Assembly (NCBI RefSeq): GCF_000341105.1 | Contig: NZ_ANBB01000046.1 | Span: 101,661-165,660, forward strand | Direction: 5' to 3' | Source of the DNA: Nocardiopsis potens DSM 45234 | Lineage (GTDB): Bacteria > Actinomycetota > Actinomycetes > Streptosporangiales > Streptosporangiaceae | DNA length: 64,000 nt | Shown: piece by piece, positions 18,016-27,021 of the stretch | Layout of the letters: every line of letters starts with the position of its first letter | How positions within the stretch are numbered: position 1 is the stretch's first letter | Notes under the pieces: model-generated | Told to the model about the DNA's origin: nothing | Databases searched by the model: none | Seen by the model: only the letters and a program-made list of their open reading frames with translations | Made by a program: the position numbers and the translations under genes

Positions 18016-19368
18016 ATGCCTGAACACGACTACGAGCTCGTCGTCCGCGCACGCCGGGCCATCACCCCCGAGGGCGAGCGCCCGGTGGCGATCGGGGTCC
18101 GCGGCGGGCGGATCGCCGAGATCGCCGGCGCCGACGCGCCGCTGGACGGTGCGCGCACCGTCCAGACCGCCGAGGACGAGGTGCTGCTGCCCGGCCTGGT
18201 CGACAGCCACGTGCACGTCAACGAGCCCGGCCGGACCGACTGGGAGGGCTTCGCCAGCGCCACCCGGGCGGCCGCCGCCGGCGGCGTCACCACCATCGTC
18301 GACATGCCGCTGAACAGCATCCCGCCGACCACCACGGCCGAGGGGCTGCGGGTGAAGCGGGAGGCCGCCGAGGGCCAGGTCGCGGTGGACGTCGGCTTCT
18401 GGGGCGGCGCGGTGCCGGAGAACAGCGCCCCGGGGGAGACCGGGGAGCTGACCGCCCTGTACGGGCAGGGCGTCTACGGCTTCAAGTCGTTCCTCTCGCC
18501 GTCCGGTGTGGACGAGTTCGGCCACCTCACCCCGGAGCTGTACCGCTCCGCCGCGGCGGCCATCGGGGAGCTGGGCGGCACCATCATCGTGCACGCCGAG
18601 GACCCGGGGCTGCTGGAGTCGGCGCCCGCCGCTTCCGGCCCGGAGTACGCCTCCTTCCTCGCCTCCCGCCCGGACGAGGCCGAGCACGAGGCGATCCGCC
18701 TGGTCATCGAGACCGCCCGGCAGACCGGGACCCGCTCGCACATCCTGCACCTGTCCACCGCCACGGCCCTGCCGATGATCGAGAAGGCCAGGGCGGACGG
18801 CGTCCCGCTGACCGTGGAGACCTGCCCGCACTACCTGACCATCGCCGCGGAGGAGGTGCCCGCGGGCGCCACCCAGTTCAAGTGCTGCCCGCCGATCCGC
18901 GGCGCGGCCAACCGCGACGCGCTGTGGCGGGCGCTGGCCGACGGGGTGATCGACTGCGTGGTCAGCGACCACTCGCCGAGCACCGTGGACCTGAAGGACC
19001 TGGACACCGGCGACTTCGGCACCGCCTGGGGCGGCGTCTCCGGCCTCCAGGTGGGCTTCTCCGCGGTGTGGAGCGAGGCGAGCGCGCGCGGCCACTCGCT
19101 GGCCGACGTGGTGCGCTGGATGGCCTCCGGCCCGGTCCGGGTGGCCGGCCTCACCGGCAAGGGCGCGCTGGCGGTCGGCAACGACGCGGACTTCGCCGTG
19201 GTCGCCCCCGAGGCGCGCACCCGCATCGACGCCCGGACGCTGCAGCACAAGAACCCGCTGAGCGCCTACGACGGCCGGGAGCTCACCGGCGTCGTCCGCG
19301 CGACCTACCTGCGCGGTGAGCGGATCGACCCGGCCGCCCCCAAGGGCCGGCTGCTCCAGCGGTCCTGA
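18016..19368 (+). CDS. allB: Allantoinase
   Basis: 450 residues from the ATG at 18016 (MPEHDYELVVRARRAITPEG); GGGAG is four bases upstream. It is a cyclic amidohydrolase with all binuclear metal ligands visible: H65 and H67 in DSHVHVN, the carboxylated lysine K157 in YGFKSFL, H193 in IIVHAED, H in ILHLS (about 245) and D318 in VVSDHSP. CPHYL and KCCPPIR are allantoinase signatures. It opens allantoin to allantoate in the cytoplasm. It forms an operon with the DUF6986 gene. Allantoicase or allantoate amidohydrolase, the next step, is not found in this window; the repeat locus follows instead. Confidence 0.95.
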   Translation: MPEHDYELVVRARRAITPEGERPVAIGVRGGRIAEIAGADAPLDGARTVQTAEDEVLLPGLVDSHVHVNEPGRTDWEGFASATRAAAAGGVTTIVDMPLNSIPPTTTAEGLRVKREAAEGQVAVDVGFWGGAVPENSAPGETGELTALYGQGVYGFKSFLSPSGVDEFGHLTPELYRSAAAAIGELGGTIIVHAEDPGLLESAPAASGPEYASFLASRPDEAEHEAIRLVIETARQTGTRSHILHLSTATALPMIEKARADGVPLTVETCPHYLTIAAEEVPAGATQFKCCPPIRGAANRDALWRALADGVIDCVVSDHSPSTVDLKDLDTGDFGTAWGGVSGLQVGFSAVWSEASARGHSLADVVRWMASGPVRVAGLTGKGALAVGNDADFAVVAPEARTRIDARTLQHKNPLSAYDGRELTGVVRATYLRGERIDPAAPKGRLLQRS

Positions 19369-19379
19369 CCGACCCGGGA

Positions 19380-19408
19380 CCGGGGAAGGCCGCCGCACCC
19401 TTCCCCGG
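19380..19408 (+). terminator. Terminator hairpin after allB
   Basis: CCGGGGAAGG, a nine-base loop, then CCTTCCCCGG: a perfect 10-bp stem starting 11 bases after the allB stop. No T-run follows, as usual in this GC range. Confidence 0.75.
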
Positions 19409-19420
19409 CCCCGTTCCCCC

Positions 19421-19538
19421 CTTCCGGCCCGGCCCCCCGCAGCGGGGGACCGGGCCTCCGTCGTGCCCGGTCCGACCTCCCTTCCGGCCCGGCCCCGCAG
19501 CGGGGGACCGGGCCTCCGCCGTGCCCGGTCCGACCTCC
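19421..19538. repeat. Tandem duplication of a ~60-bp unit
   Basis: Two copies (19421-19480 and 19481-19538) that begin CTTCCGGCCCGGCCCC and end CCCGGTCCGACCTCC, differing by a two-base indel and one substitution. Each contains CCCGC-AG-CGGGG, a short hairpin. They sit between the allB terminator and the first repeat array. Confidence 0.85.
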
Positions 19539-19542
19539 GGCC

Positions 19543-20047
19543 GGGCGCGGCGTCTCGCGGGGCGGGGGTCCAAGCGGGCGGCGAGGGCGGGAGGGGGACC
19601 GGCTGCTCGGGCGCGGCGTCTCGCGGAGCGAAGGTCAAGACGGGCGGCGACGGCAGTGGTAGGGGCGGGGCCGGGCGTCCTAGCCGGGCGCGGCGCCTCA
19701 CGGGGCGGGGGTTCAAACCGGCGGCGAGGGCGGGAGGGGGGACCGGCCGGTCGGTCGGGTACAGCCCCCCACGGGGCGAAGGTCAAAACGGGCAGCGACG
19801 GCGAAGGTAGGGCTGGGGCGGTGGCGGTCGCCCGGGCGCGGCGCTCCACGTAGCGGGGGTTCAAACCGGCGGCGAAGGCGGCGGTGGGGACCGGCTGGTC
19901 GGTCGGGCGCGGCGCCTCGCGGAGCGGAGGTACAAGCCGGCGGCGACGGCAGCGGTAGGGGAGGGGTGCAGGCGTCGCCCGGGCGCGCACCCCATGGGGC
20001 CGGGGTTCAAGCAGGCGGCGAAGGCGGGAGCGGAGTGGGCGCCGCGT
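19543..20047 (+). repeat. Left array of 66-77 bp degenerate repeats, composite locus A
   Basis: Seven units, each starting GGGCGCGGCG (two variants begin GGGTACAGCC and GGGCGCGCAC). The shared plan is GGGCGCGGCGYCTCRCGG, then GGTTCAARC or a close variant, then GGCGGCGANGGC. Units alternate between a shorter type ending GGGACCGGCTGGTCGGTC and a longer type ending near GGTCGCCC. Unit lengths change the reading frame and there is no start or ribosome site, so it is not coding. Confidence 0.85.
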
Positions 20048-20130
20048 TCACCGGCCCGGCCCGCACCCAGCAGGGCGGCCTTATCCCCTATGCCCGGTTT
20101 GCGGCGGGGATCGGGCGGGGGCGGGAGTCC
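20048..20130. other. Spacer between left array and core, locus A
   Basis: 83 GC-rich bases without units, genes or strong hairpins. It contains the AT-richer patch TTATCCCCTATGCC. Confidence 0.4.
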
Positions 20131-20579
20131 CCTGCGCACCCCCGCAGCACCCCGATTACATCTACCAGCGAGTAGTAAGCCCCCAGACCCCCATCGCCCC
20201 CTCGCCGATCACCCAGAGTGGCCAAGGCGGGCCCTCTCTGCAGGGCAAATCCGACATCTCACCCCCGCGCCATCCCTCCCCGGGTTCCGGCCCCCTGCCT
20301 TGCGGCCTTGCGGGCGGCTCGAACCCCCGAACACCGGCCCGGTCAGGGCGATTCGGGGCTTCCGGGGGCCGATCCGGGCCGGGATGCGCGCCCGGGAATC
20401 ACCGGGGTGCTCTCGCGGTGCGCAGGGCGCACCACCCCGCCATCACCCTACGTATTCGCTCAGGTCAGAGAGGTGCAGCGGTTTCAGGGGCGGCCGGCCC
20501 CGGCGCCCGGGCGACACGGAAACGGCGAACCTGCCGCCCCCTACCCTCCCCGGCCGCCCCTCCCTGCTCTGCCGCACCC
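20131..20579. repeat. Conserved core of composite repeat, copy A
   Basis: About 450 bases that match the reverse complement of 63551-64000 with roughly 45 differences in the first 390 bases by hand count. The best conserved blocks begin ATTACATCTACCAGCGAGTA (20155-20174) and GGGATGCGCGCCCGGGAATC (20381-20400). No ORF is kept in both copies. Function unknown. Confidence 0.85.
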
Positions 20580-21179
20580 GACCGACCGGCCGGCCGGTGC
20601 CCCTCCCCTCCCCGCCGTCGCCGCCGGTCTGAAGCTTCGCCCCGTGGGGCGCCGCGCTTGACCGACTGGCCGGTTCCCCTCCCTGCTCTCGCCGCCTGCT
20701 TGTACCCCCGCCCCGTGGGACGCCGCGCCCGGGTGACCACCTGCGCCCCGGCCCTACCTTCGCCGTCGCTGCCCGCTTGTACCCCCGCCCCGTGGGGCGC
20801 CGCACCAGACCGACTGGCCGGCACGCCCTCCCGCCCTCGCCGCTGGTCTGAATCCCTGCCCCGCGAGACGCCGCGCCCGGGCGACCGCCTCCGCCCCGCC
20901 CCTTCCTTGGCCGTCGCCGCCTGCTTGGACCTTCGCTCTGCGGGGCGCCGCACCGGACCGACCGGCCGGTCCCCACCGCCGCCTTCGCCGCCTGCTTGAG
21001 CCCCCGCCCCGTGGGGCGCCGCGCCCGGCTGGGGCGCCTGGCCCTGTTCCTGCCGCTGCCGTCGCCGCCTGCTTGAACCGCCACCCCGTGGGGCGCCACG
21101 CCCGAGCGACTGGCTGGTACCCCCCTTCCTGCCCTCGCCGCCTGATCGGAGCTCGGCCCTGTGGGGTGCCGCGTTCGGG
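20580..21179 (-). repeat. Right array of degenerate repeats, inverted, composite locus A
   Basis: About eight units of the same family as 19543-20047 but on the opposite strand; read on the plus strand they end CCCCGTGGGGCGCCGCGCCC. The array therefore mirrors the left array around the core. Each unit carries GCCCC-GT-GGGGC, a small hairpin. Its inverted counterpart is 62973-63550. Confidence 0.85.
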
Positions 21180-21223
21180 CGTGGGCGCGGGTGCGGGAAC
21201 CCTGCCCCGGCCGTTGCGGACGG

Positions 21224-21258
21224 GGAACGGCCCCGGGCGCGGTGCCCGGGGCCGTTCC
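21224..21258 (-). terminator. Terminator of the NCS2 permease gene
   Basis: GGAACGGCCCCGGGC, loop GCGGT, then GCCCGGGGCCGTTCC: a perfect 15-bp stem 23 bases beyond the permease stop on the leftward strand. Confidence 0.85.
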
Positions 21259-21281
21259 TGGGGGGTGGGGAGCGGAGGAGG

Positions 21282-22886
21282 TCAGTCGCTCTTGGCGCTG
21301 AGCTCTCCCTCTTCGCCGGCCGGCTCACCGCCGTCGGCGCCGGCGTTCCCGCCGGCTTCTCCATGCCCGGAGGGGTGCTTCCCGTCGGCCTCTCCGCCGC
21401 CGGAAGGGCGCTTTCCGTCGCTGCTGCCGGAGCGGTAGGCGGCGTCGGCGGCCTCGGTGTACTTGGCCTCGCCGGGGCCGGCGGTCTTCAGTTCGTCCCG
21501 GTCGATCTCGGCGGAGGGCTGCGGGGCCTTGCCGCGGCCGATCACGTTGAAGCAGATGTTCAGCGTGATCGCCACGATCGCGGCGCCCACGATGCCCGAG
21601 TGCAGCACGGTGGCGATCGGGCCGGGGAAGCCCTCGTAGAAGTCCGGCACCGCCATCGGCAGGATGCCGAACCCGAGCGAGGTCGCCACCAGGATCAGGT
21701 TGAGGTTGTTGTCGAAGTCGACCTTGCCCAGGGTGCGGATGCCGCTGGCCGCGACGGTGCCGAAGAGCACCAGGCCCGCGCCGCCCAGAACCGGCATCGG
21801 GATCGCCGCCACCACCCGGCCGAGCACCGGGAACAGCCCGAGGACGATCAGGATGCCGGCGCCGCTGGCCACCACGAAGCGGCTCTTGATCTTGGTGAGC
21901 GCCAGCAGGCCGATGTTCTGCGCGAACGAGCTGCCCGGGGTGGTGTTGAAGATCGGGCCGATGATGGAGGCGCTGACGTCGGCGCGCAGGCCCGCCGAGA
22001 TGCGCTTGGCGTCCACCTTGGAGCCGGTGATCTCGGCGACCGCGATGATGTGCGAGGCGCCTTCGGTCAGCACCACCAGCATGATCACGCACATGGTCAG
22101 GATGGCCGCGAGCTCGAACTCCGGCATGCCGAAGTGCAGCGGCGAGCCCAGCGCGAAGAACGCGCCGTCGGAGACCGCGCTGAAGTCGGTCTTGCCGAGC
22201 GGCAGCGCGATCAGGGTGCCGGCGATCAGGCCGAGCAGGATCGCCACCCGGCCGAGCAGCCCCGGCAGCACCCGGGAGAAGAGCAGCACCAGGGCGAGCG
22301 TCGCCGCGGCGAGCCCGATGTCGCTCAGCGACGGGTGGCCGGAGGGGTTGTTGTTGACGATCCACCCGGCCGCCACCGGCATCAGCGACAGGCCGATGAC
22401 GGTGATGATGCTGCCGGTGACCGCGGGCGGGAAGAAGCGTACGAGCTGCCCGAAGAACGGCGTCAGGCAGAGGGCGAACAGGCCGCCCACCAGGGAGGCG
22501 CCGAAGACCACCGGGAGCCCCTGGTCGGTGGCGATGGTGGTCATCGCGCCGACCGGGACGAAGGAGGCGGCCACCACGATCGGCAGCTGGGCGCCGGTGC
22601 GCCACGGGCCGAGCGTCTGCAGCAGGGTGGCGATGCCGGCGACCAGCAGCGCGCCGCTGACCAGGATCCCCTGGTCGGCAGGGCTGAGGCCGGCCGCGCC
22701 GCCGATCACCAGGGCCGGTGCGACGGCACCTGCGTACATGGTCAGGATGTGCTGCAGGCCGTAGAGGCCGAGCAGCTTCGCGGGGAGGCGTTCGTCTTCA
22801 GGGCGTGGGGGGATGGCGGTGTCCCCATCATGGGCGGCGGCGTTCGTCGTGGCCGGGGTGCCGTCTTTCGACTTTCCGAGTTGCAT
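21282..22886 (-). CDS. NCS2-family purine (urate/xanthine) permease 1
   Basis: 534 residues from the ATG at 22886 (MQLGKSKDGTP); the ribosome site is weak. The transporter part (about 40-450) has 12-14 predicted helices and the NAT/NCS2 signature FAQNIGLLALTKIKS, together with TEGASHI and GAGLVLFGTVAASGI. A hydrophilic tail of about 85 residues, rich in Gly, Ala, Glu and Asp with DGKRPSGGG/DGKHPSGHG repeats, follows and is absent from the neighbour. The family imports xanthine, urate or uracil with protons; urate or xanthine is favoured by the uricase gene upstream. A terminator follows at 21224-21258. Confidence 0.88.
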   Translation of the reverse strand: MQLGKSKDGTPATTNAAAHDGDTAIPPRPEDERLPAKLLGLYGLQHILTMYAGAVAPALVIGGAAGLSPADQGILVSGALLVAGIATLLQTLGPWRTGAQLPIVVAASFVPVGAMTTIATDQGLPVVFGASLVGGLFALCLTPFFGQLVRFFPPAVTGSIITVIGLSLMPVAAGWIVNNNPSGHPSLSDIGLAAATLALVLLFSRVLPGLLGRVAILLGLIAGTLIALPLGKTDFSAVSDGAFFALGSPLHFGMPEFELAAILTMCVIMLVVLTEGASHIIAVAEITGSKVDAKRISAGLRADVSASIIGPIFNTTPGSSFAQNIGLLALTKIKSRFVVASGAGILIVLGLFPVLGRVVAAIPMPVLGGAGLVLFGTVAASGIRTLGKVDFDNNLNLILVATSLGFGILPMAVPDFYEGFPGPIATVLHSGIVGAAIVAITLNICFNVIGRGKAPQPSAEIDRDELKTAGPGEAKYTEAADAAYRSGSSDGKRPSGGGEADGKHPSGHGEAGGNAGADGGEPAGEEGELSAKSD

Positions 22887-23082
22887 GGCCAGTGTCAGCC
22901 CCTTGGGGTCTTGGTGCGACCGTCCCGAGGTGCGGGGCACTCCACCCTGGGGGACACCGTCCCGGGGTGCGGTCGAACCGGTTATTGGGTCGGGAGCGGT
23001 CCCGTCGCGCCCTTCAGGGGCCGCTCCTGTCCTGCTCCGGCCGCAGCGCGGGCGGCCGGTCGCGCGGACTCACCGTCCGCGC

Positions 23083-23109
23083 CCCCTCCCCGGGGCCGCC
23101 GGGGAGGGG
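23083..23109 (-). terminator. Terminator between the two NCS2 permease genes
   Basis: CCCCTCCCCGG, loop GGCCG, then CCGGGGAGGGG: an 11-bp perfect stem downstream of the second permease stop. It suggests the two permease genes are separately transcribed. Confidence 0.75.
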
Positions 23110-23137
23110 AGGTTCCTATGTCCGGACCGGGGAGGTG

Positions 23138-24598
23138 TCAGGCCTCCGGTTCCGGGTGCGCTCCGGCGGGGTGCCGGACCGCCTCTTCTTCTCCCGCATC
23201 CGTGTTCCGTCCGCGGCGCCCCGCGTTGAACAGGATGTTAAGGACGATGGCGACCAGCGAGGCGCCCACGATGCCGGAGTGCAGCACGGTGGCGGCCCAG
23301 CCGGGGAGGCCCTCGTAGAAGTGCGGGAACAGCAGCGGGATCAGGCCCGCGCCCAGGGAGGCGCCGACCAGCACCAGGTTGAGCTGGTCGGTCAGGTCGT
23401 CCTCGGCGATCGTCTTGATGCCGCTGGCCGCGACGGTGCCGAAGAGCACCAGGCCCGCGCCGCCCAGCACCGGCATCGGCACCGCGGCGACGAGCCGGCC
23501 CAGCACCGGGAAGAGCCCCAGCAGGACCAGCAGCCCGCCGGCCCAGGCCACCACGAACCGGCTGCGCACCCGGGTCATCGCCACCAGGCCGATGTTCTGT
23601 GCGAAGGAGGAGACCGGGAAGGTGTTGAGCAGCGGCGCCAGGGTGCTGGCCAGTGCGCTCGCGCGCAGCCCCTCGGAGATCCGCCGCCGGTCCACCCGGG
23701 CGCCGACGACCGCGCCGACGCCCATGATGTTGGCGGTGCCCTCGGTCAGCACCACGAGCATCACGATGCACATGGTCAGGATGGCCGCGGGCTGGAACTC
23801 GGGGAGCCCGAAGTGGAACGGCTCGGGCAGGGCGAACAGCGGGCCCGGCGCGACCTCGGAGAAGTCGGCCCGACCGGTGAGCGCGGCCACCGCGGTCCCG
23901 GTGACCAGGCCGATCAGGATGGAGAACCGGCCGATCACGCCGGGGATCCGGTTCAGCAGCAGCACCAGGGCCAGCGTGCCCAGGCCCAGCAGCAGGTCGC
24001 CGGAGGCGGGCACGCCGCCGGGCGCGTCGCCCACGATCCAGCCCAGCGCCACCGGGAAGAGCGAGAGCCCGATGACGGTGACGATGGTCCCGGTGACGAT
24101 CGGCGGGAAGAACCGGGCCAGGGAGCCGAAGAACGGGGAGATGGCGAGGCCGAACAGGCCGGCCGCGAGCGAGGCCCCGAAGACCGCGGGCAGTCCGCCC
24201 TCGGCGGCGATCGACTCCATCGCGCCGACCGGCACGAAGGTCGCGCCGACCACGATGGGCAGCTGGGAGCCGAGCCCCAGCCAGCGCACGCCGAGCGTCT
24301 GGAGCAGGGTGGCGATGCCGGCGAGCAGCGTGGTCGCGGCGATCAGGGTCGCGGTCTGCGCCCCGTCGAGGCCGGCCGCGGTGCCGATGATCAGCGGCGG
24401 GGTGATCAGCCCCGCGTACATGGTGAGCAGGTGCTGGAGTCCGCCGATGAGGTACTGGCCGGTGGTGTGCCGGCAGTCCTCGGGGCGCTCCTCGGCGCCC
24501 TGCCCCGGCGGAGGGGCCGAGCGGTCCCGGGTCGCCGTGGCGGTGGGTTCGTGCTGCGCGCGGAGGTCGTTTCCACCGCCGTCGTTGTCGTGTCGCAT
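23138..24598 (-). CDS. NCS2-family purine permease 2
   Basis: 486 residues. After a polar start of about 45 residues come the NCS2 helices, with YLIGGLQHLLTMYAGLITPP, TEGTANIMG and the signature FAQNIGLVAMTRVRS. It is clearly paralogous to the downstream permease along the whole transporter part but has only a short tail (VRHPAGAHPEPEA). Two adjacent purine permeases suggest different substrates (for example urate versus xanthine or hypoxanthine) or affinities, which the sequence does not settle. It lies 250 bases after the uricase gene with a hairpin between. Confidence 0.88.
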   Translation of the reverse strand: MRHDNDGGGNDLRAQHEPTATATRDRSAPPPGQGAEERPEDCRHTTGQYLIGGLQHLLTMYAGLITPPLIIGTAAGLDGAQTATLIAATTLLAGIATLLQTLGVRWLGLGSQLPIVVGATFVPVGAMESIAAEGGLPAVFGASLAAGLFGLAISPFFGSLARFFPPIVTGTIVTVIGLSLFPVALGWIVGDAPGGVPASGDLLLGLGTLALVLLLNRIPGVIGRFSILIGLVTGTAVAALTGRADFSEVAPGPLFALPEPFHFGLPEFQPAAILTMCIVMLVVLTEGTANIMGVGAVVGARVDRRRISEGLRASALASTLAPLLNTFPVSSFAQNIGLVAMTRVRSRFVVAWAGGLLVLLGLFPVLGRLVAAVPMPVLGGAGLVLFGTVAASGIKTIAEDDLTDQLNLVLVGASLGAGLIPLLFPHFYEGLPGWAATVLHSGIVGASLVAIVLNILFNAGRRGRNTDAGEEEAVRHPAGAHPEPEA

Positions 24599-24797
24599 GG
24601 TCCTTGACCGGGCCCCTACTGGGTCAGTGGGTGCGGGCCGACGCCCCTGGGCGGAGCGCAGGGCCCGTGTGCGTCGGGTTAGGGGCGCGCATCCGGGATG
24701 CGGGTACGCGTCGCGGCCGTGCGGCTGTCGCGGTGCGGTTCGCGCGCCGACGGCTGGCGGTCGGGGACGGCGGAGAGGCCGCCCAGGCCGGGACGGG

Positions 24798-24830
24798 GGT
24801 CCGGGCCCCGAAGGGGGCGGGGCCCGGACC
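24798..24830 (-). terminator. Terminator after the uricase gene
   Basis: GGTCCGGGCCCC and GGGGCCCGGACC form a perfect 12-bp stem with loop GAAGGGGGC, 18 bases beyond the uricase stop. Confidence 0.8.
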
Positions 24831-24848
24831 GGGAGGGGGAGCCTCGGC

Positions 24849-25745
24849 TTACACGAAGGCCGGCACGCTCTCCCAGGCGCGGCCCGCCTCGGGGGCGTCG
24901 TCGCGCTCGACGACGGCCTCGATCTTGCCGTAGGGGCGGTCCGCGGCGAAGAACACCTCGTTCGGGTTGTCCAGGCCGAACGGGGAGAGGTCCACCAGGA
25001 AGTGGTGGTTGTTGGGCATGGAGAACTTGACCTCGGCGATCTCCGGGTGCGCCTCGAGGACGGCCTTGCCCATCTGGTAGAGCGTCTGCTGCAGCGCGAG
25101 GCTGTGGGTGTTCGCGAAGGCCTCGAGCATGAGGGCCTTGACCGAGGCGTAGGTCTTGTCCCAGTCGACGTCGGTGCCGATGTAGCGCCAGCGGGCGGTG
25201 ACGTCGGTGGCCAGGATCCGGTCGTCGGTCTCCTGCAGCGTGGTGTACTTCGTCTTCGGGTAGCCGTGGAACTCCGAGCCGGTCGACTTGAGCACGGTCA
25301 GCCCGGTGAAGCCGGACACCACCCACTCCTTGTCGCCGTCCTTGGTGATCACGGTGCTGCGCACCTCGCCGCCGCTGCGGACGAAGGAGTGGTCGTGCGG
25401 GCCGGCCGAGGTGGCGATCCGCTCCCAGGTGTACTCCTCGACCTCCTGGCGGGCGCCGTACACGTAGTCGTGCTCATCGACGAAGTGCCGGGCCATCTTC
25501 AGCGCGAAGTCCTCGATGGCGCCGACGCCGCCCCACTCCTTGGCCTTGGCGTAGACGGTGTTCTTCTGGGTGTCGGTGGGCAGGCACTTGCAGTTGTCGC
25601 CCTCGGTGTGCACCGACTCCAGGTCGCCGCGGAGCTGGGAGGTGTAGTTGATGTCCTTGATGGTGTGCACGGCGCTGCCGCGGTCGACGTGCACCATGCG
25701 CACCTCGGCCTTGCCGTACTGGTTGTCTCCGAGTCGGATCCCCAT
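24849..25745 (-). CDS. pucL: Urate oxidase (uricase)
   Basis: 298 residues, full length for bacterial uricase. The start ATG has GGAG seven bases upstream. Family segments include LGDNQYGKAEVRMVHVDRG, NYTSQLRGDLESVHTEGDNCKCLPTDTQKN, KTKYTTLQETDDRILATDVTARWRY and MPNNHHFLVDLSPFGLDNPNEVF. The cofactor-free T-fold enzyme oxidises urate with O2 to 5-hydroxyisourate and H2O2. It follows uraD-uraH on the same strand after 231 bases, so it may be read through or have its own promoter; I see no clear one. Confidence 0.96.
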   Translation of the reverse strand: MGIRLGDNQYGKAEVRMVHVDRGSAVHTIKDINYTSQLRGDLESVHTEGDNCKCLPTDTQKNTVYAKAKEWGGVGAIEDFALKMARHFVDEHDYVYGARQEVEEYTWERIATSAGPHDHSFVRSGGEVRSTVITKDGDKEWVVSGFTGLTVLKSTGSEFHGYPKTKYTTLQETDDRILATDVTARWRYIGTDVDWDKTYASVKALMLEAFANTHSLALQQTLYQMGKAVLEAHPEIAEVKFSMPNNHHFLVDLSPFGLDNPNEVFFAADRPYGKIEAVVERDDAPEAGRAWESVPAFV

Positions 25746-25976
25746 GGATCGTCTCCGTCCTGTGCGTCGAGATCAGGCTTCGCCGCCCGGCCGCCGTCCG
25801 CGTTCGCGCGGGAAGGGCGCGGGGCGGTTCACAGAAAGGGCCTGCGCGCCCGGGGCGCCCGGGGGCGCCGTCGCGGGGTCGCGCGGCGTGCGACGAGGGA
25901 GGACCGCTGTGGTCATGCGGAAGGACCTGTCACCGCACTCGGATGGGATGTCGATTCCGGTCGACTCCTTGAGGCC

Positions 25977-26321
25977 TCAGCTCCCCCGGTAGGTCGAGAA
26001 GGCGAACGGGCTGAGGAGCAGCGGGACGTGGTAGTGCGCCCCGGTGTCGGCGAGCTCGAACGCGATGGTCACGTCGGGGTAGAACCCGCGCTGCCCGGTG
26101 CGCTCGAAGTAGCCGGCGGTGTCGAAGACGACCCGGTAGACGCCCGCTTCCAGCTGGTCCGGACCGAAGTCCGGGACCCGGCCGTCCTCGTTGGTGGCGC
26201 CGGTCGCGACCGGCTTCCAGGAGGTCCGCGCCTCGTCGGCGGCGGCCTCCAGCCGCACCTCGACGCCGGCCGCCGGGCGGCCCAGGGCGGCGTCGAGGAC
26301 GTGTGTGGTGACGTGGCTCAT
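25977..26321 (-). CDS. uraH: 5-Hydroxyisourate hydrolase (transthyretin-like)
   Basis: 114 residues. The N-terminal SHVTTHVLDAALGRPAAG and the C-terminal signature YRGS are diagnostic of HIU hydrolase rather than transthyretin. The catalytic histidines are in THVLD and HYHVPLLLSPFAFSTYRGS. It hydrolyses 5-hydroxyisourate to OHCU, the second step after uricase. Its ATG overlaps the uraD stop (ATGA), so the two enzymes are made together. Confidence 0.95.
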   Translation of the reverse strand: MSHVTTHVLDAALGRPAAGVEVRLEAAADEARTSWKPVATGATNEDGRVPDFGPDQLEAGVYRVVFDTAGYFERTGQRGFYPDVTIAFELADTGAHYHVPLLLSPFAFSTYRGS

Positions 26322-26866
26322 GTGTTGTCCAGTACCTTCTCCACGCGCAGCAGCGCGATCTTGCGGAACTCTCCTGCGACGACCCGCTTCTCCCGGTCGG
26401 CGGAGTTGCCCATCCGCTCCTTGAGGTCGGTGAGCAGCTCCTCGGGGGAGCGGCCGGAGGCGCACACCAGGTAGATGTGGCCGAACCGGTCCTCGTAGGC
26501 GGCGTTGGCCTCGGCGAAGGCCTGCGCGGCGGCGTCGCCGCCGGCGGTGACCGCGGACTGCTCGCCGCGCGACCACCGGGACTCGGTGTCGGAGCCGCTC
26601 GCCTTCTCGCCGATCCGCGGGTGCCGGGAGATCGCGGTGTCCACTTCGCCGTCGCTCATCTGCGCGGCGTGCGCGTCCGCGGCGGCGAGCAGGGCCTCGC
26701 GGGAGGCGAAGGGCCGCTCCGCGTCCAGGGCCGCGGTCCACCGGTCCACGTTGAGGCACTGGGCGAACTCGGCGCGGAAGTCGTCCGAGGTCAGCGCGTT
26801 GATGCGCGCCAGCCCCGGATCGCCGTTCGGGTCCGTTGCGGAGGAGCCCGAAGAGGTGTCGGACAT
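26318..26866 (-). CDS. uraD: OHCU decarboxylase
   Basis: 182 residues from the ATG at 26866 (MSDTSSGSSATD); GAGGGG is upstream, and the longer frame to 26971 adds a non-conserved start. Family motifs are FAQCLNVDRW, ADAHAAQM (H66), SRHPRIGEKA (catalytic H82), FAEANAAYEDRFGHIYLVCASGRS and RVVAGEFRKIALLRVEKVL. It decarboxylates OHCU to S-allantoin, feeding AllB. First gene of the leftward purine operon. A promoter (27052-27022) and a candidate AllR site (26988-27003) precede it. Confidence 0.95.
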   Translation of the reverse strand: MSDTSSGSSATDPNGDPGLARINALTSDDFRAEFAQCLNVDRWTAALDAERPFASREALLAAADAHAAQMSDGEVDTAISRHPRIGEKASGSDTESRWSRGEQSAVTAGGDAAAQAFAEANAAYEDRFGHIYLVCASGRSPEELLTDLKERMGNSADREKRVVAGEFRKIALLRVEKVLDNT

Positions 26867-26987
26867 GGTCCCCTCTGTCCTGTTCCGTCCGTCCGTCGGG
26901 GCCGGGCCCCGGTCCGGTGGCGCGGTGCGGCCGCGCGCCGTGGCTGAAGCGCGCGTTAACGCGGCGGCCACAGGGAGGACGGTCGGA

Positions 26988-27003
26988 TTTCGTAGTGCAG
27001 AAA
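26988..27003. promoter_or_regulatory. Candidate AllR operator for uraD
   Basis: TTTCGTAGTGCAGAAA, a partial palindrome that matches TTCCGAATTGTAGAAG (16564) at 11 of 16 positions. It lies just downstream of the likely uraD transcription start, where a bound repressor would block elongation. Confidence 0.4.
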
Positions 27004-27021
27004 CTTTCTTTTACATGTCGG

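Noticed and set aside
19543..20047. tRNA-like T-arm in the repeats (GGTTCAAAC)
   Set aside because: Only the T-loop-like box is present; no acceptor, D or anticodon arms can be drawn around it.
19316..21438. Many open frames of 90-300 residues across repeat locus A
   Set aside because: Frames break between units of 66-77 bases, compositions are Arg/Gly/Pro/Ala only, no ribosome sites, and no frame is kept between loci A and B.
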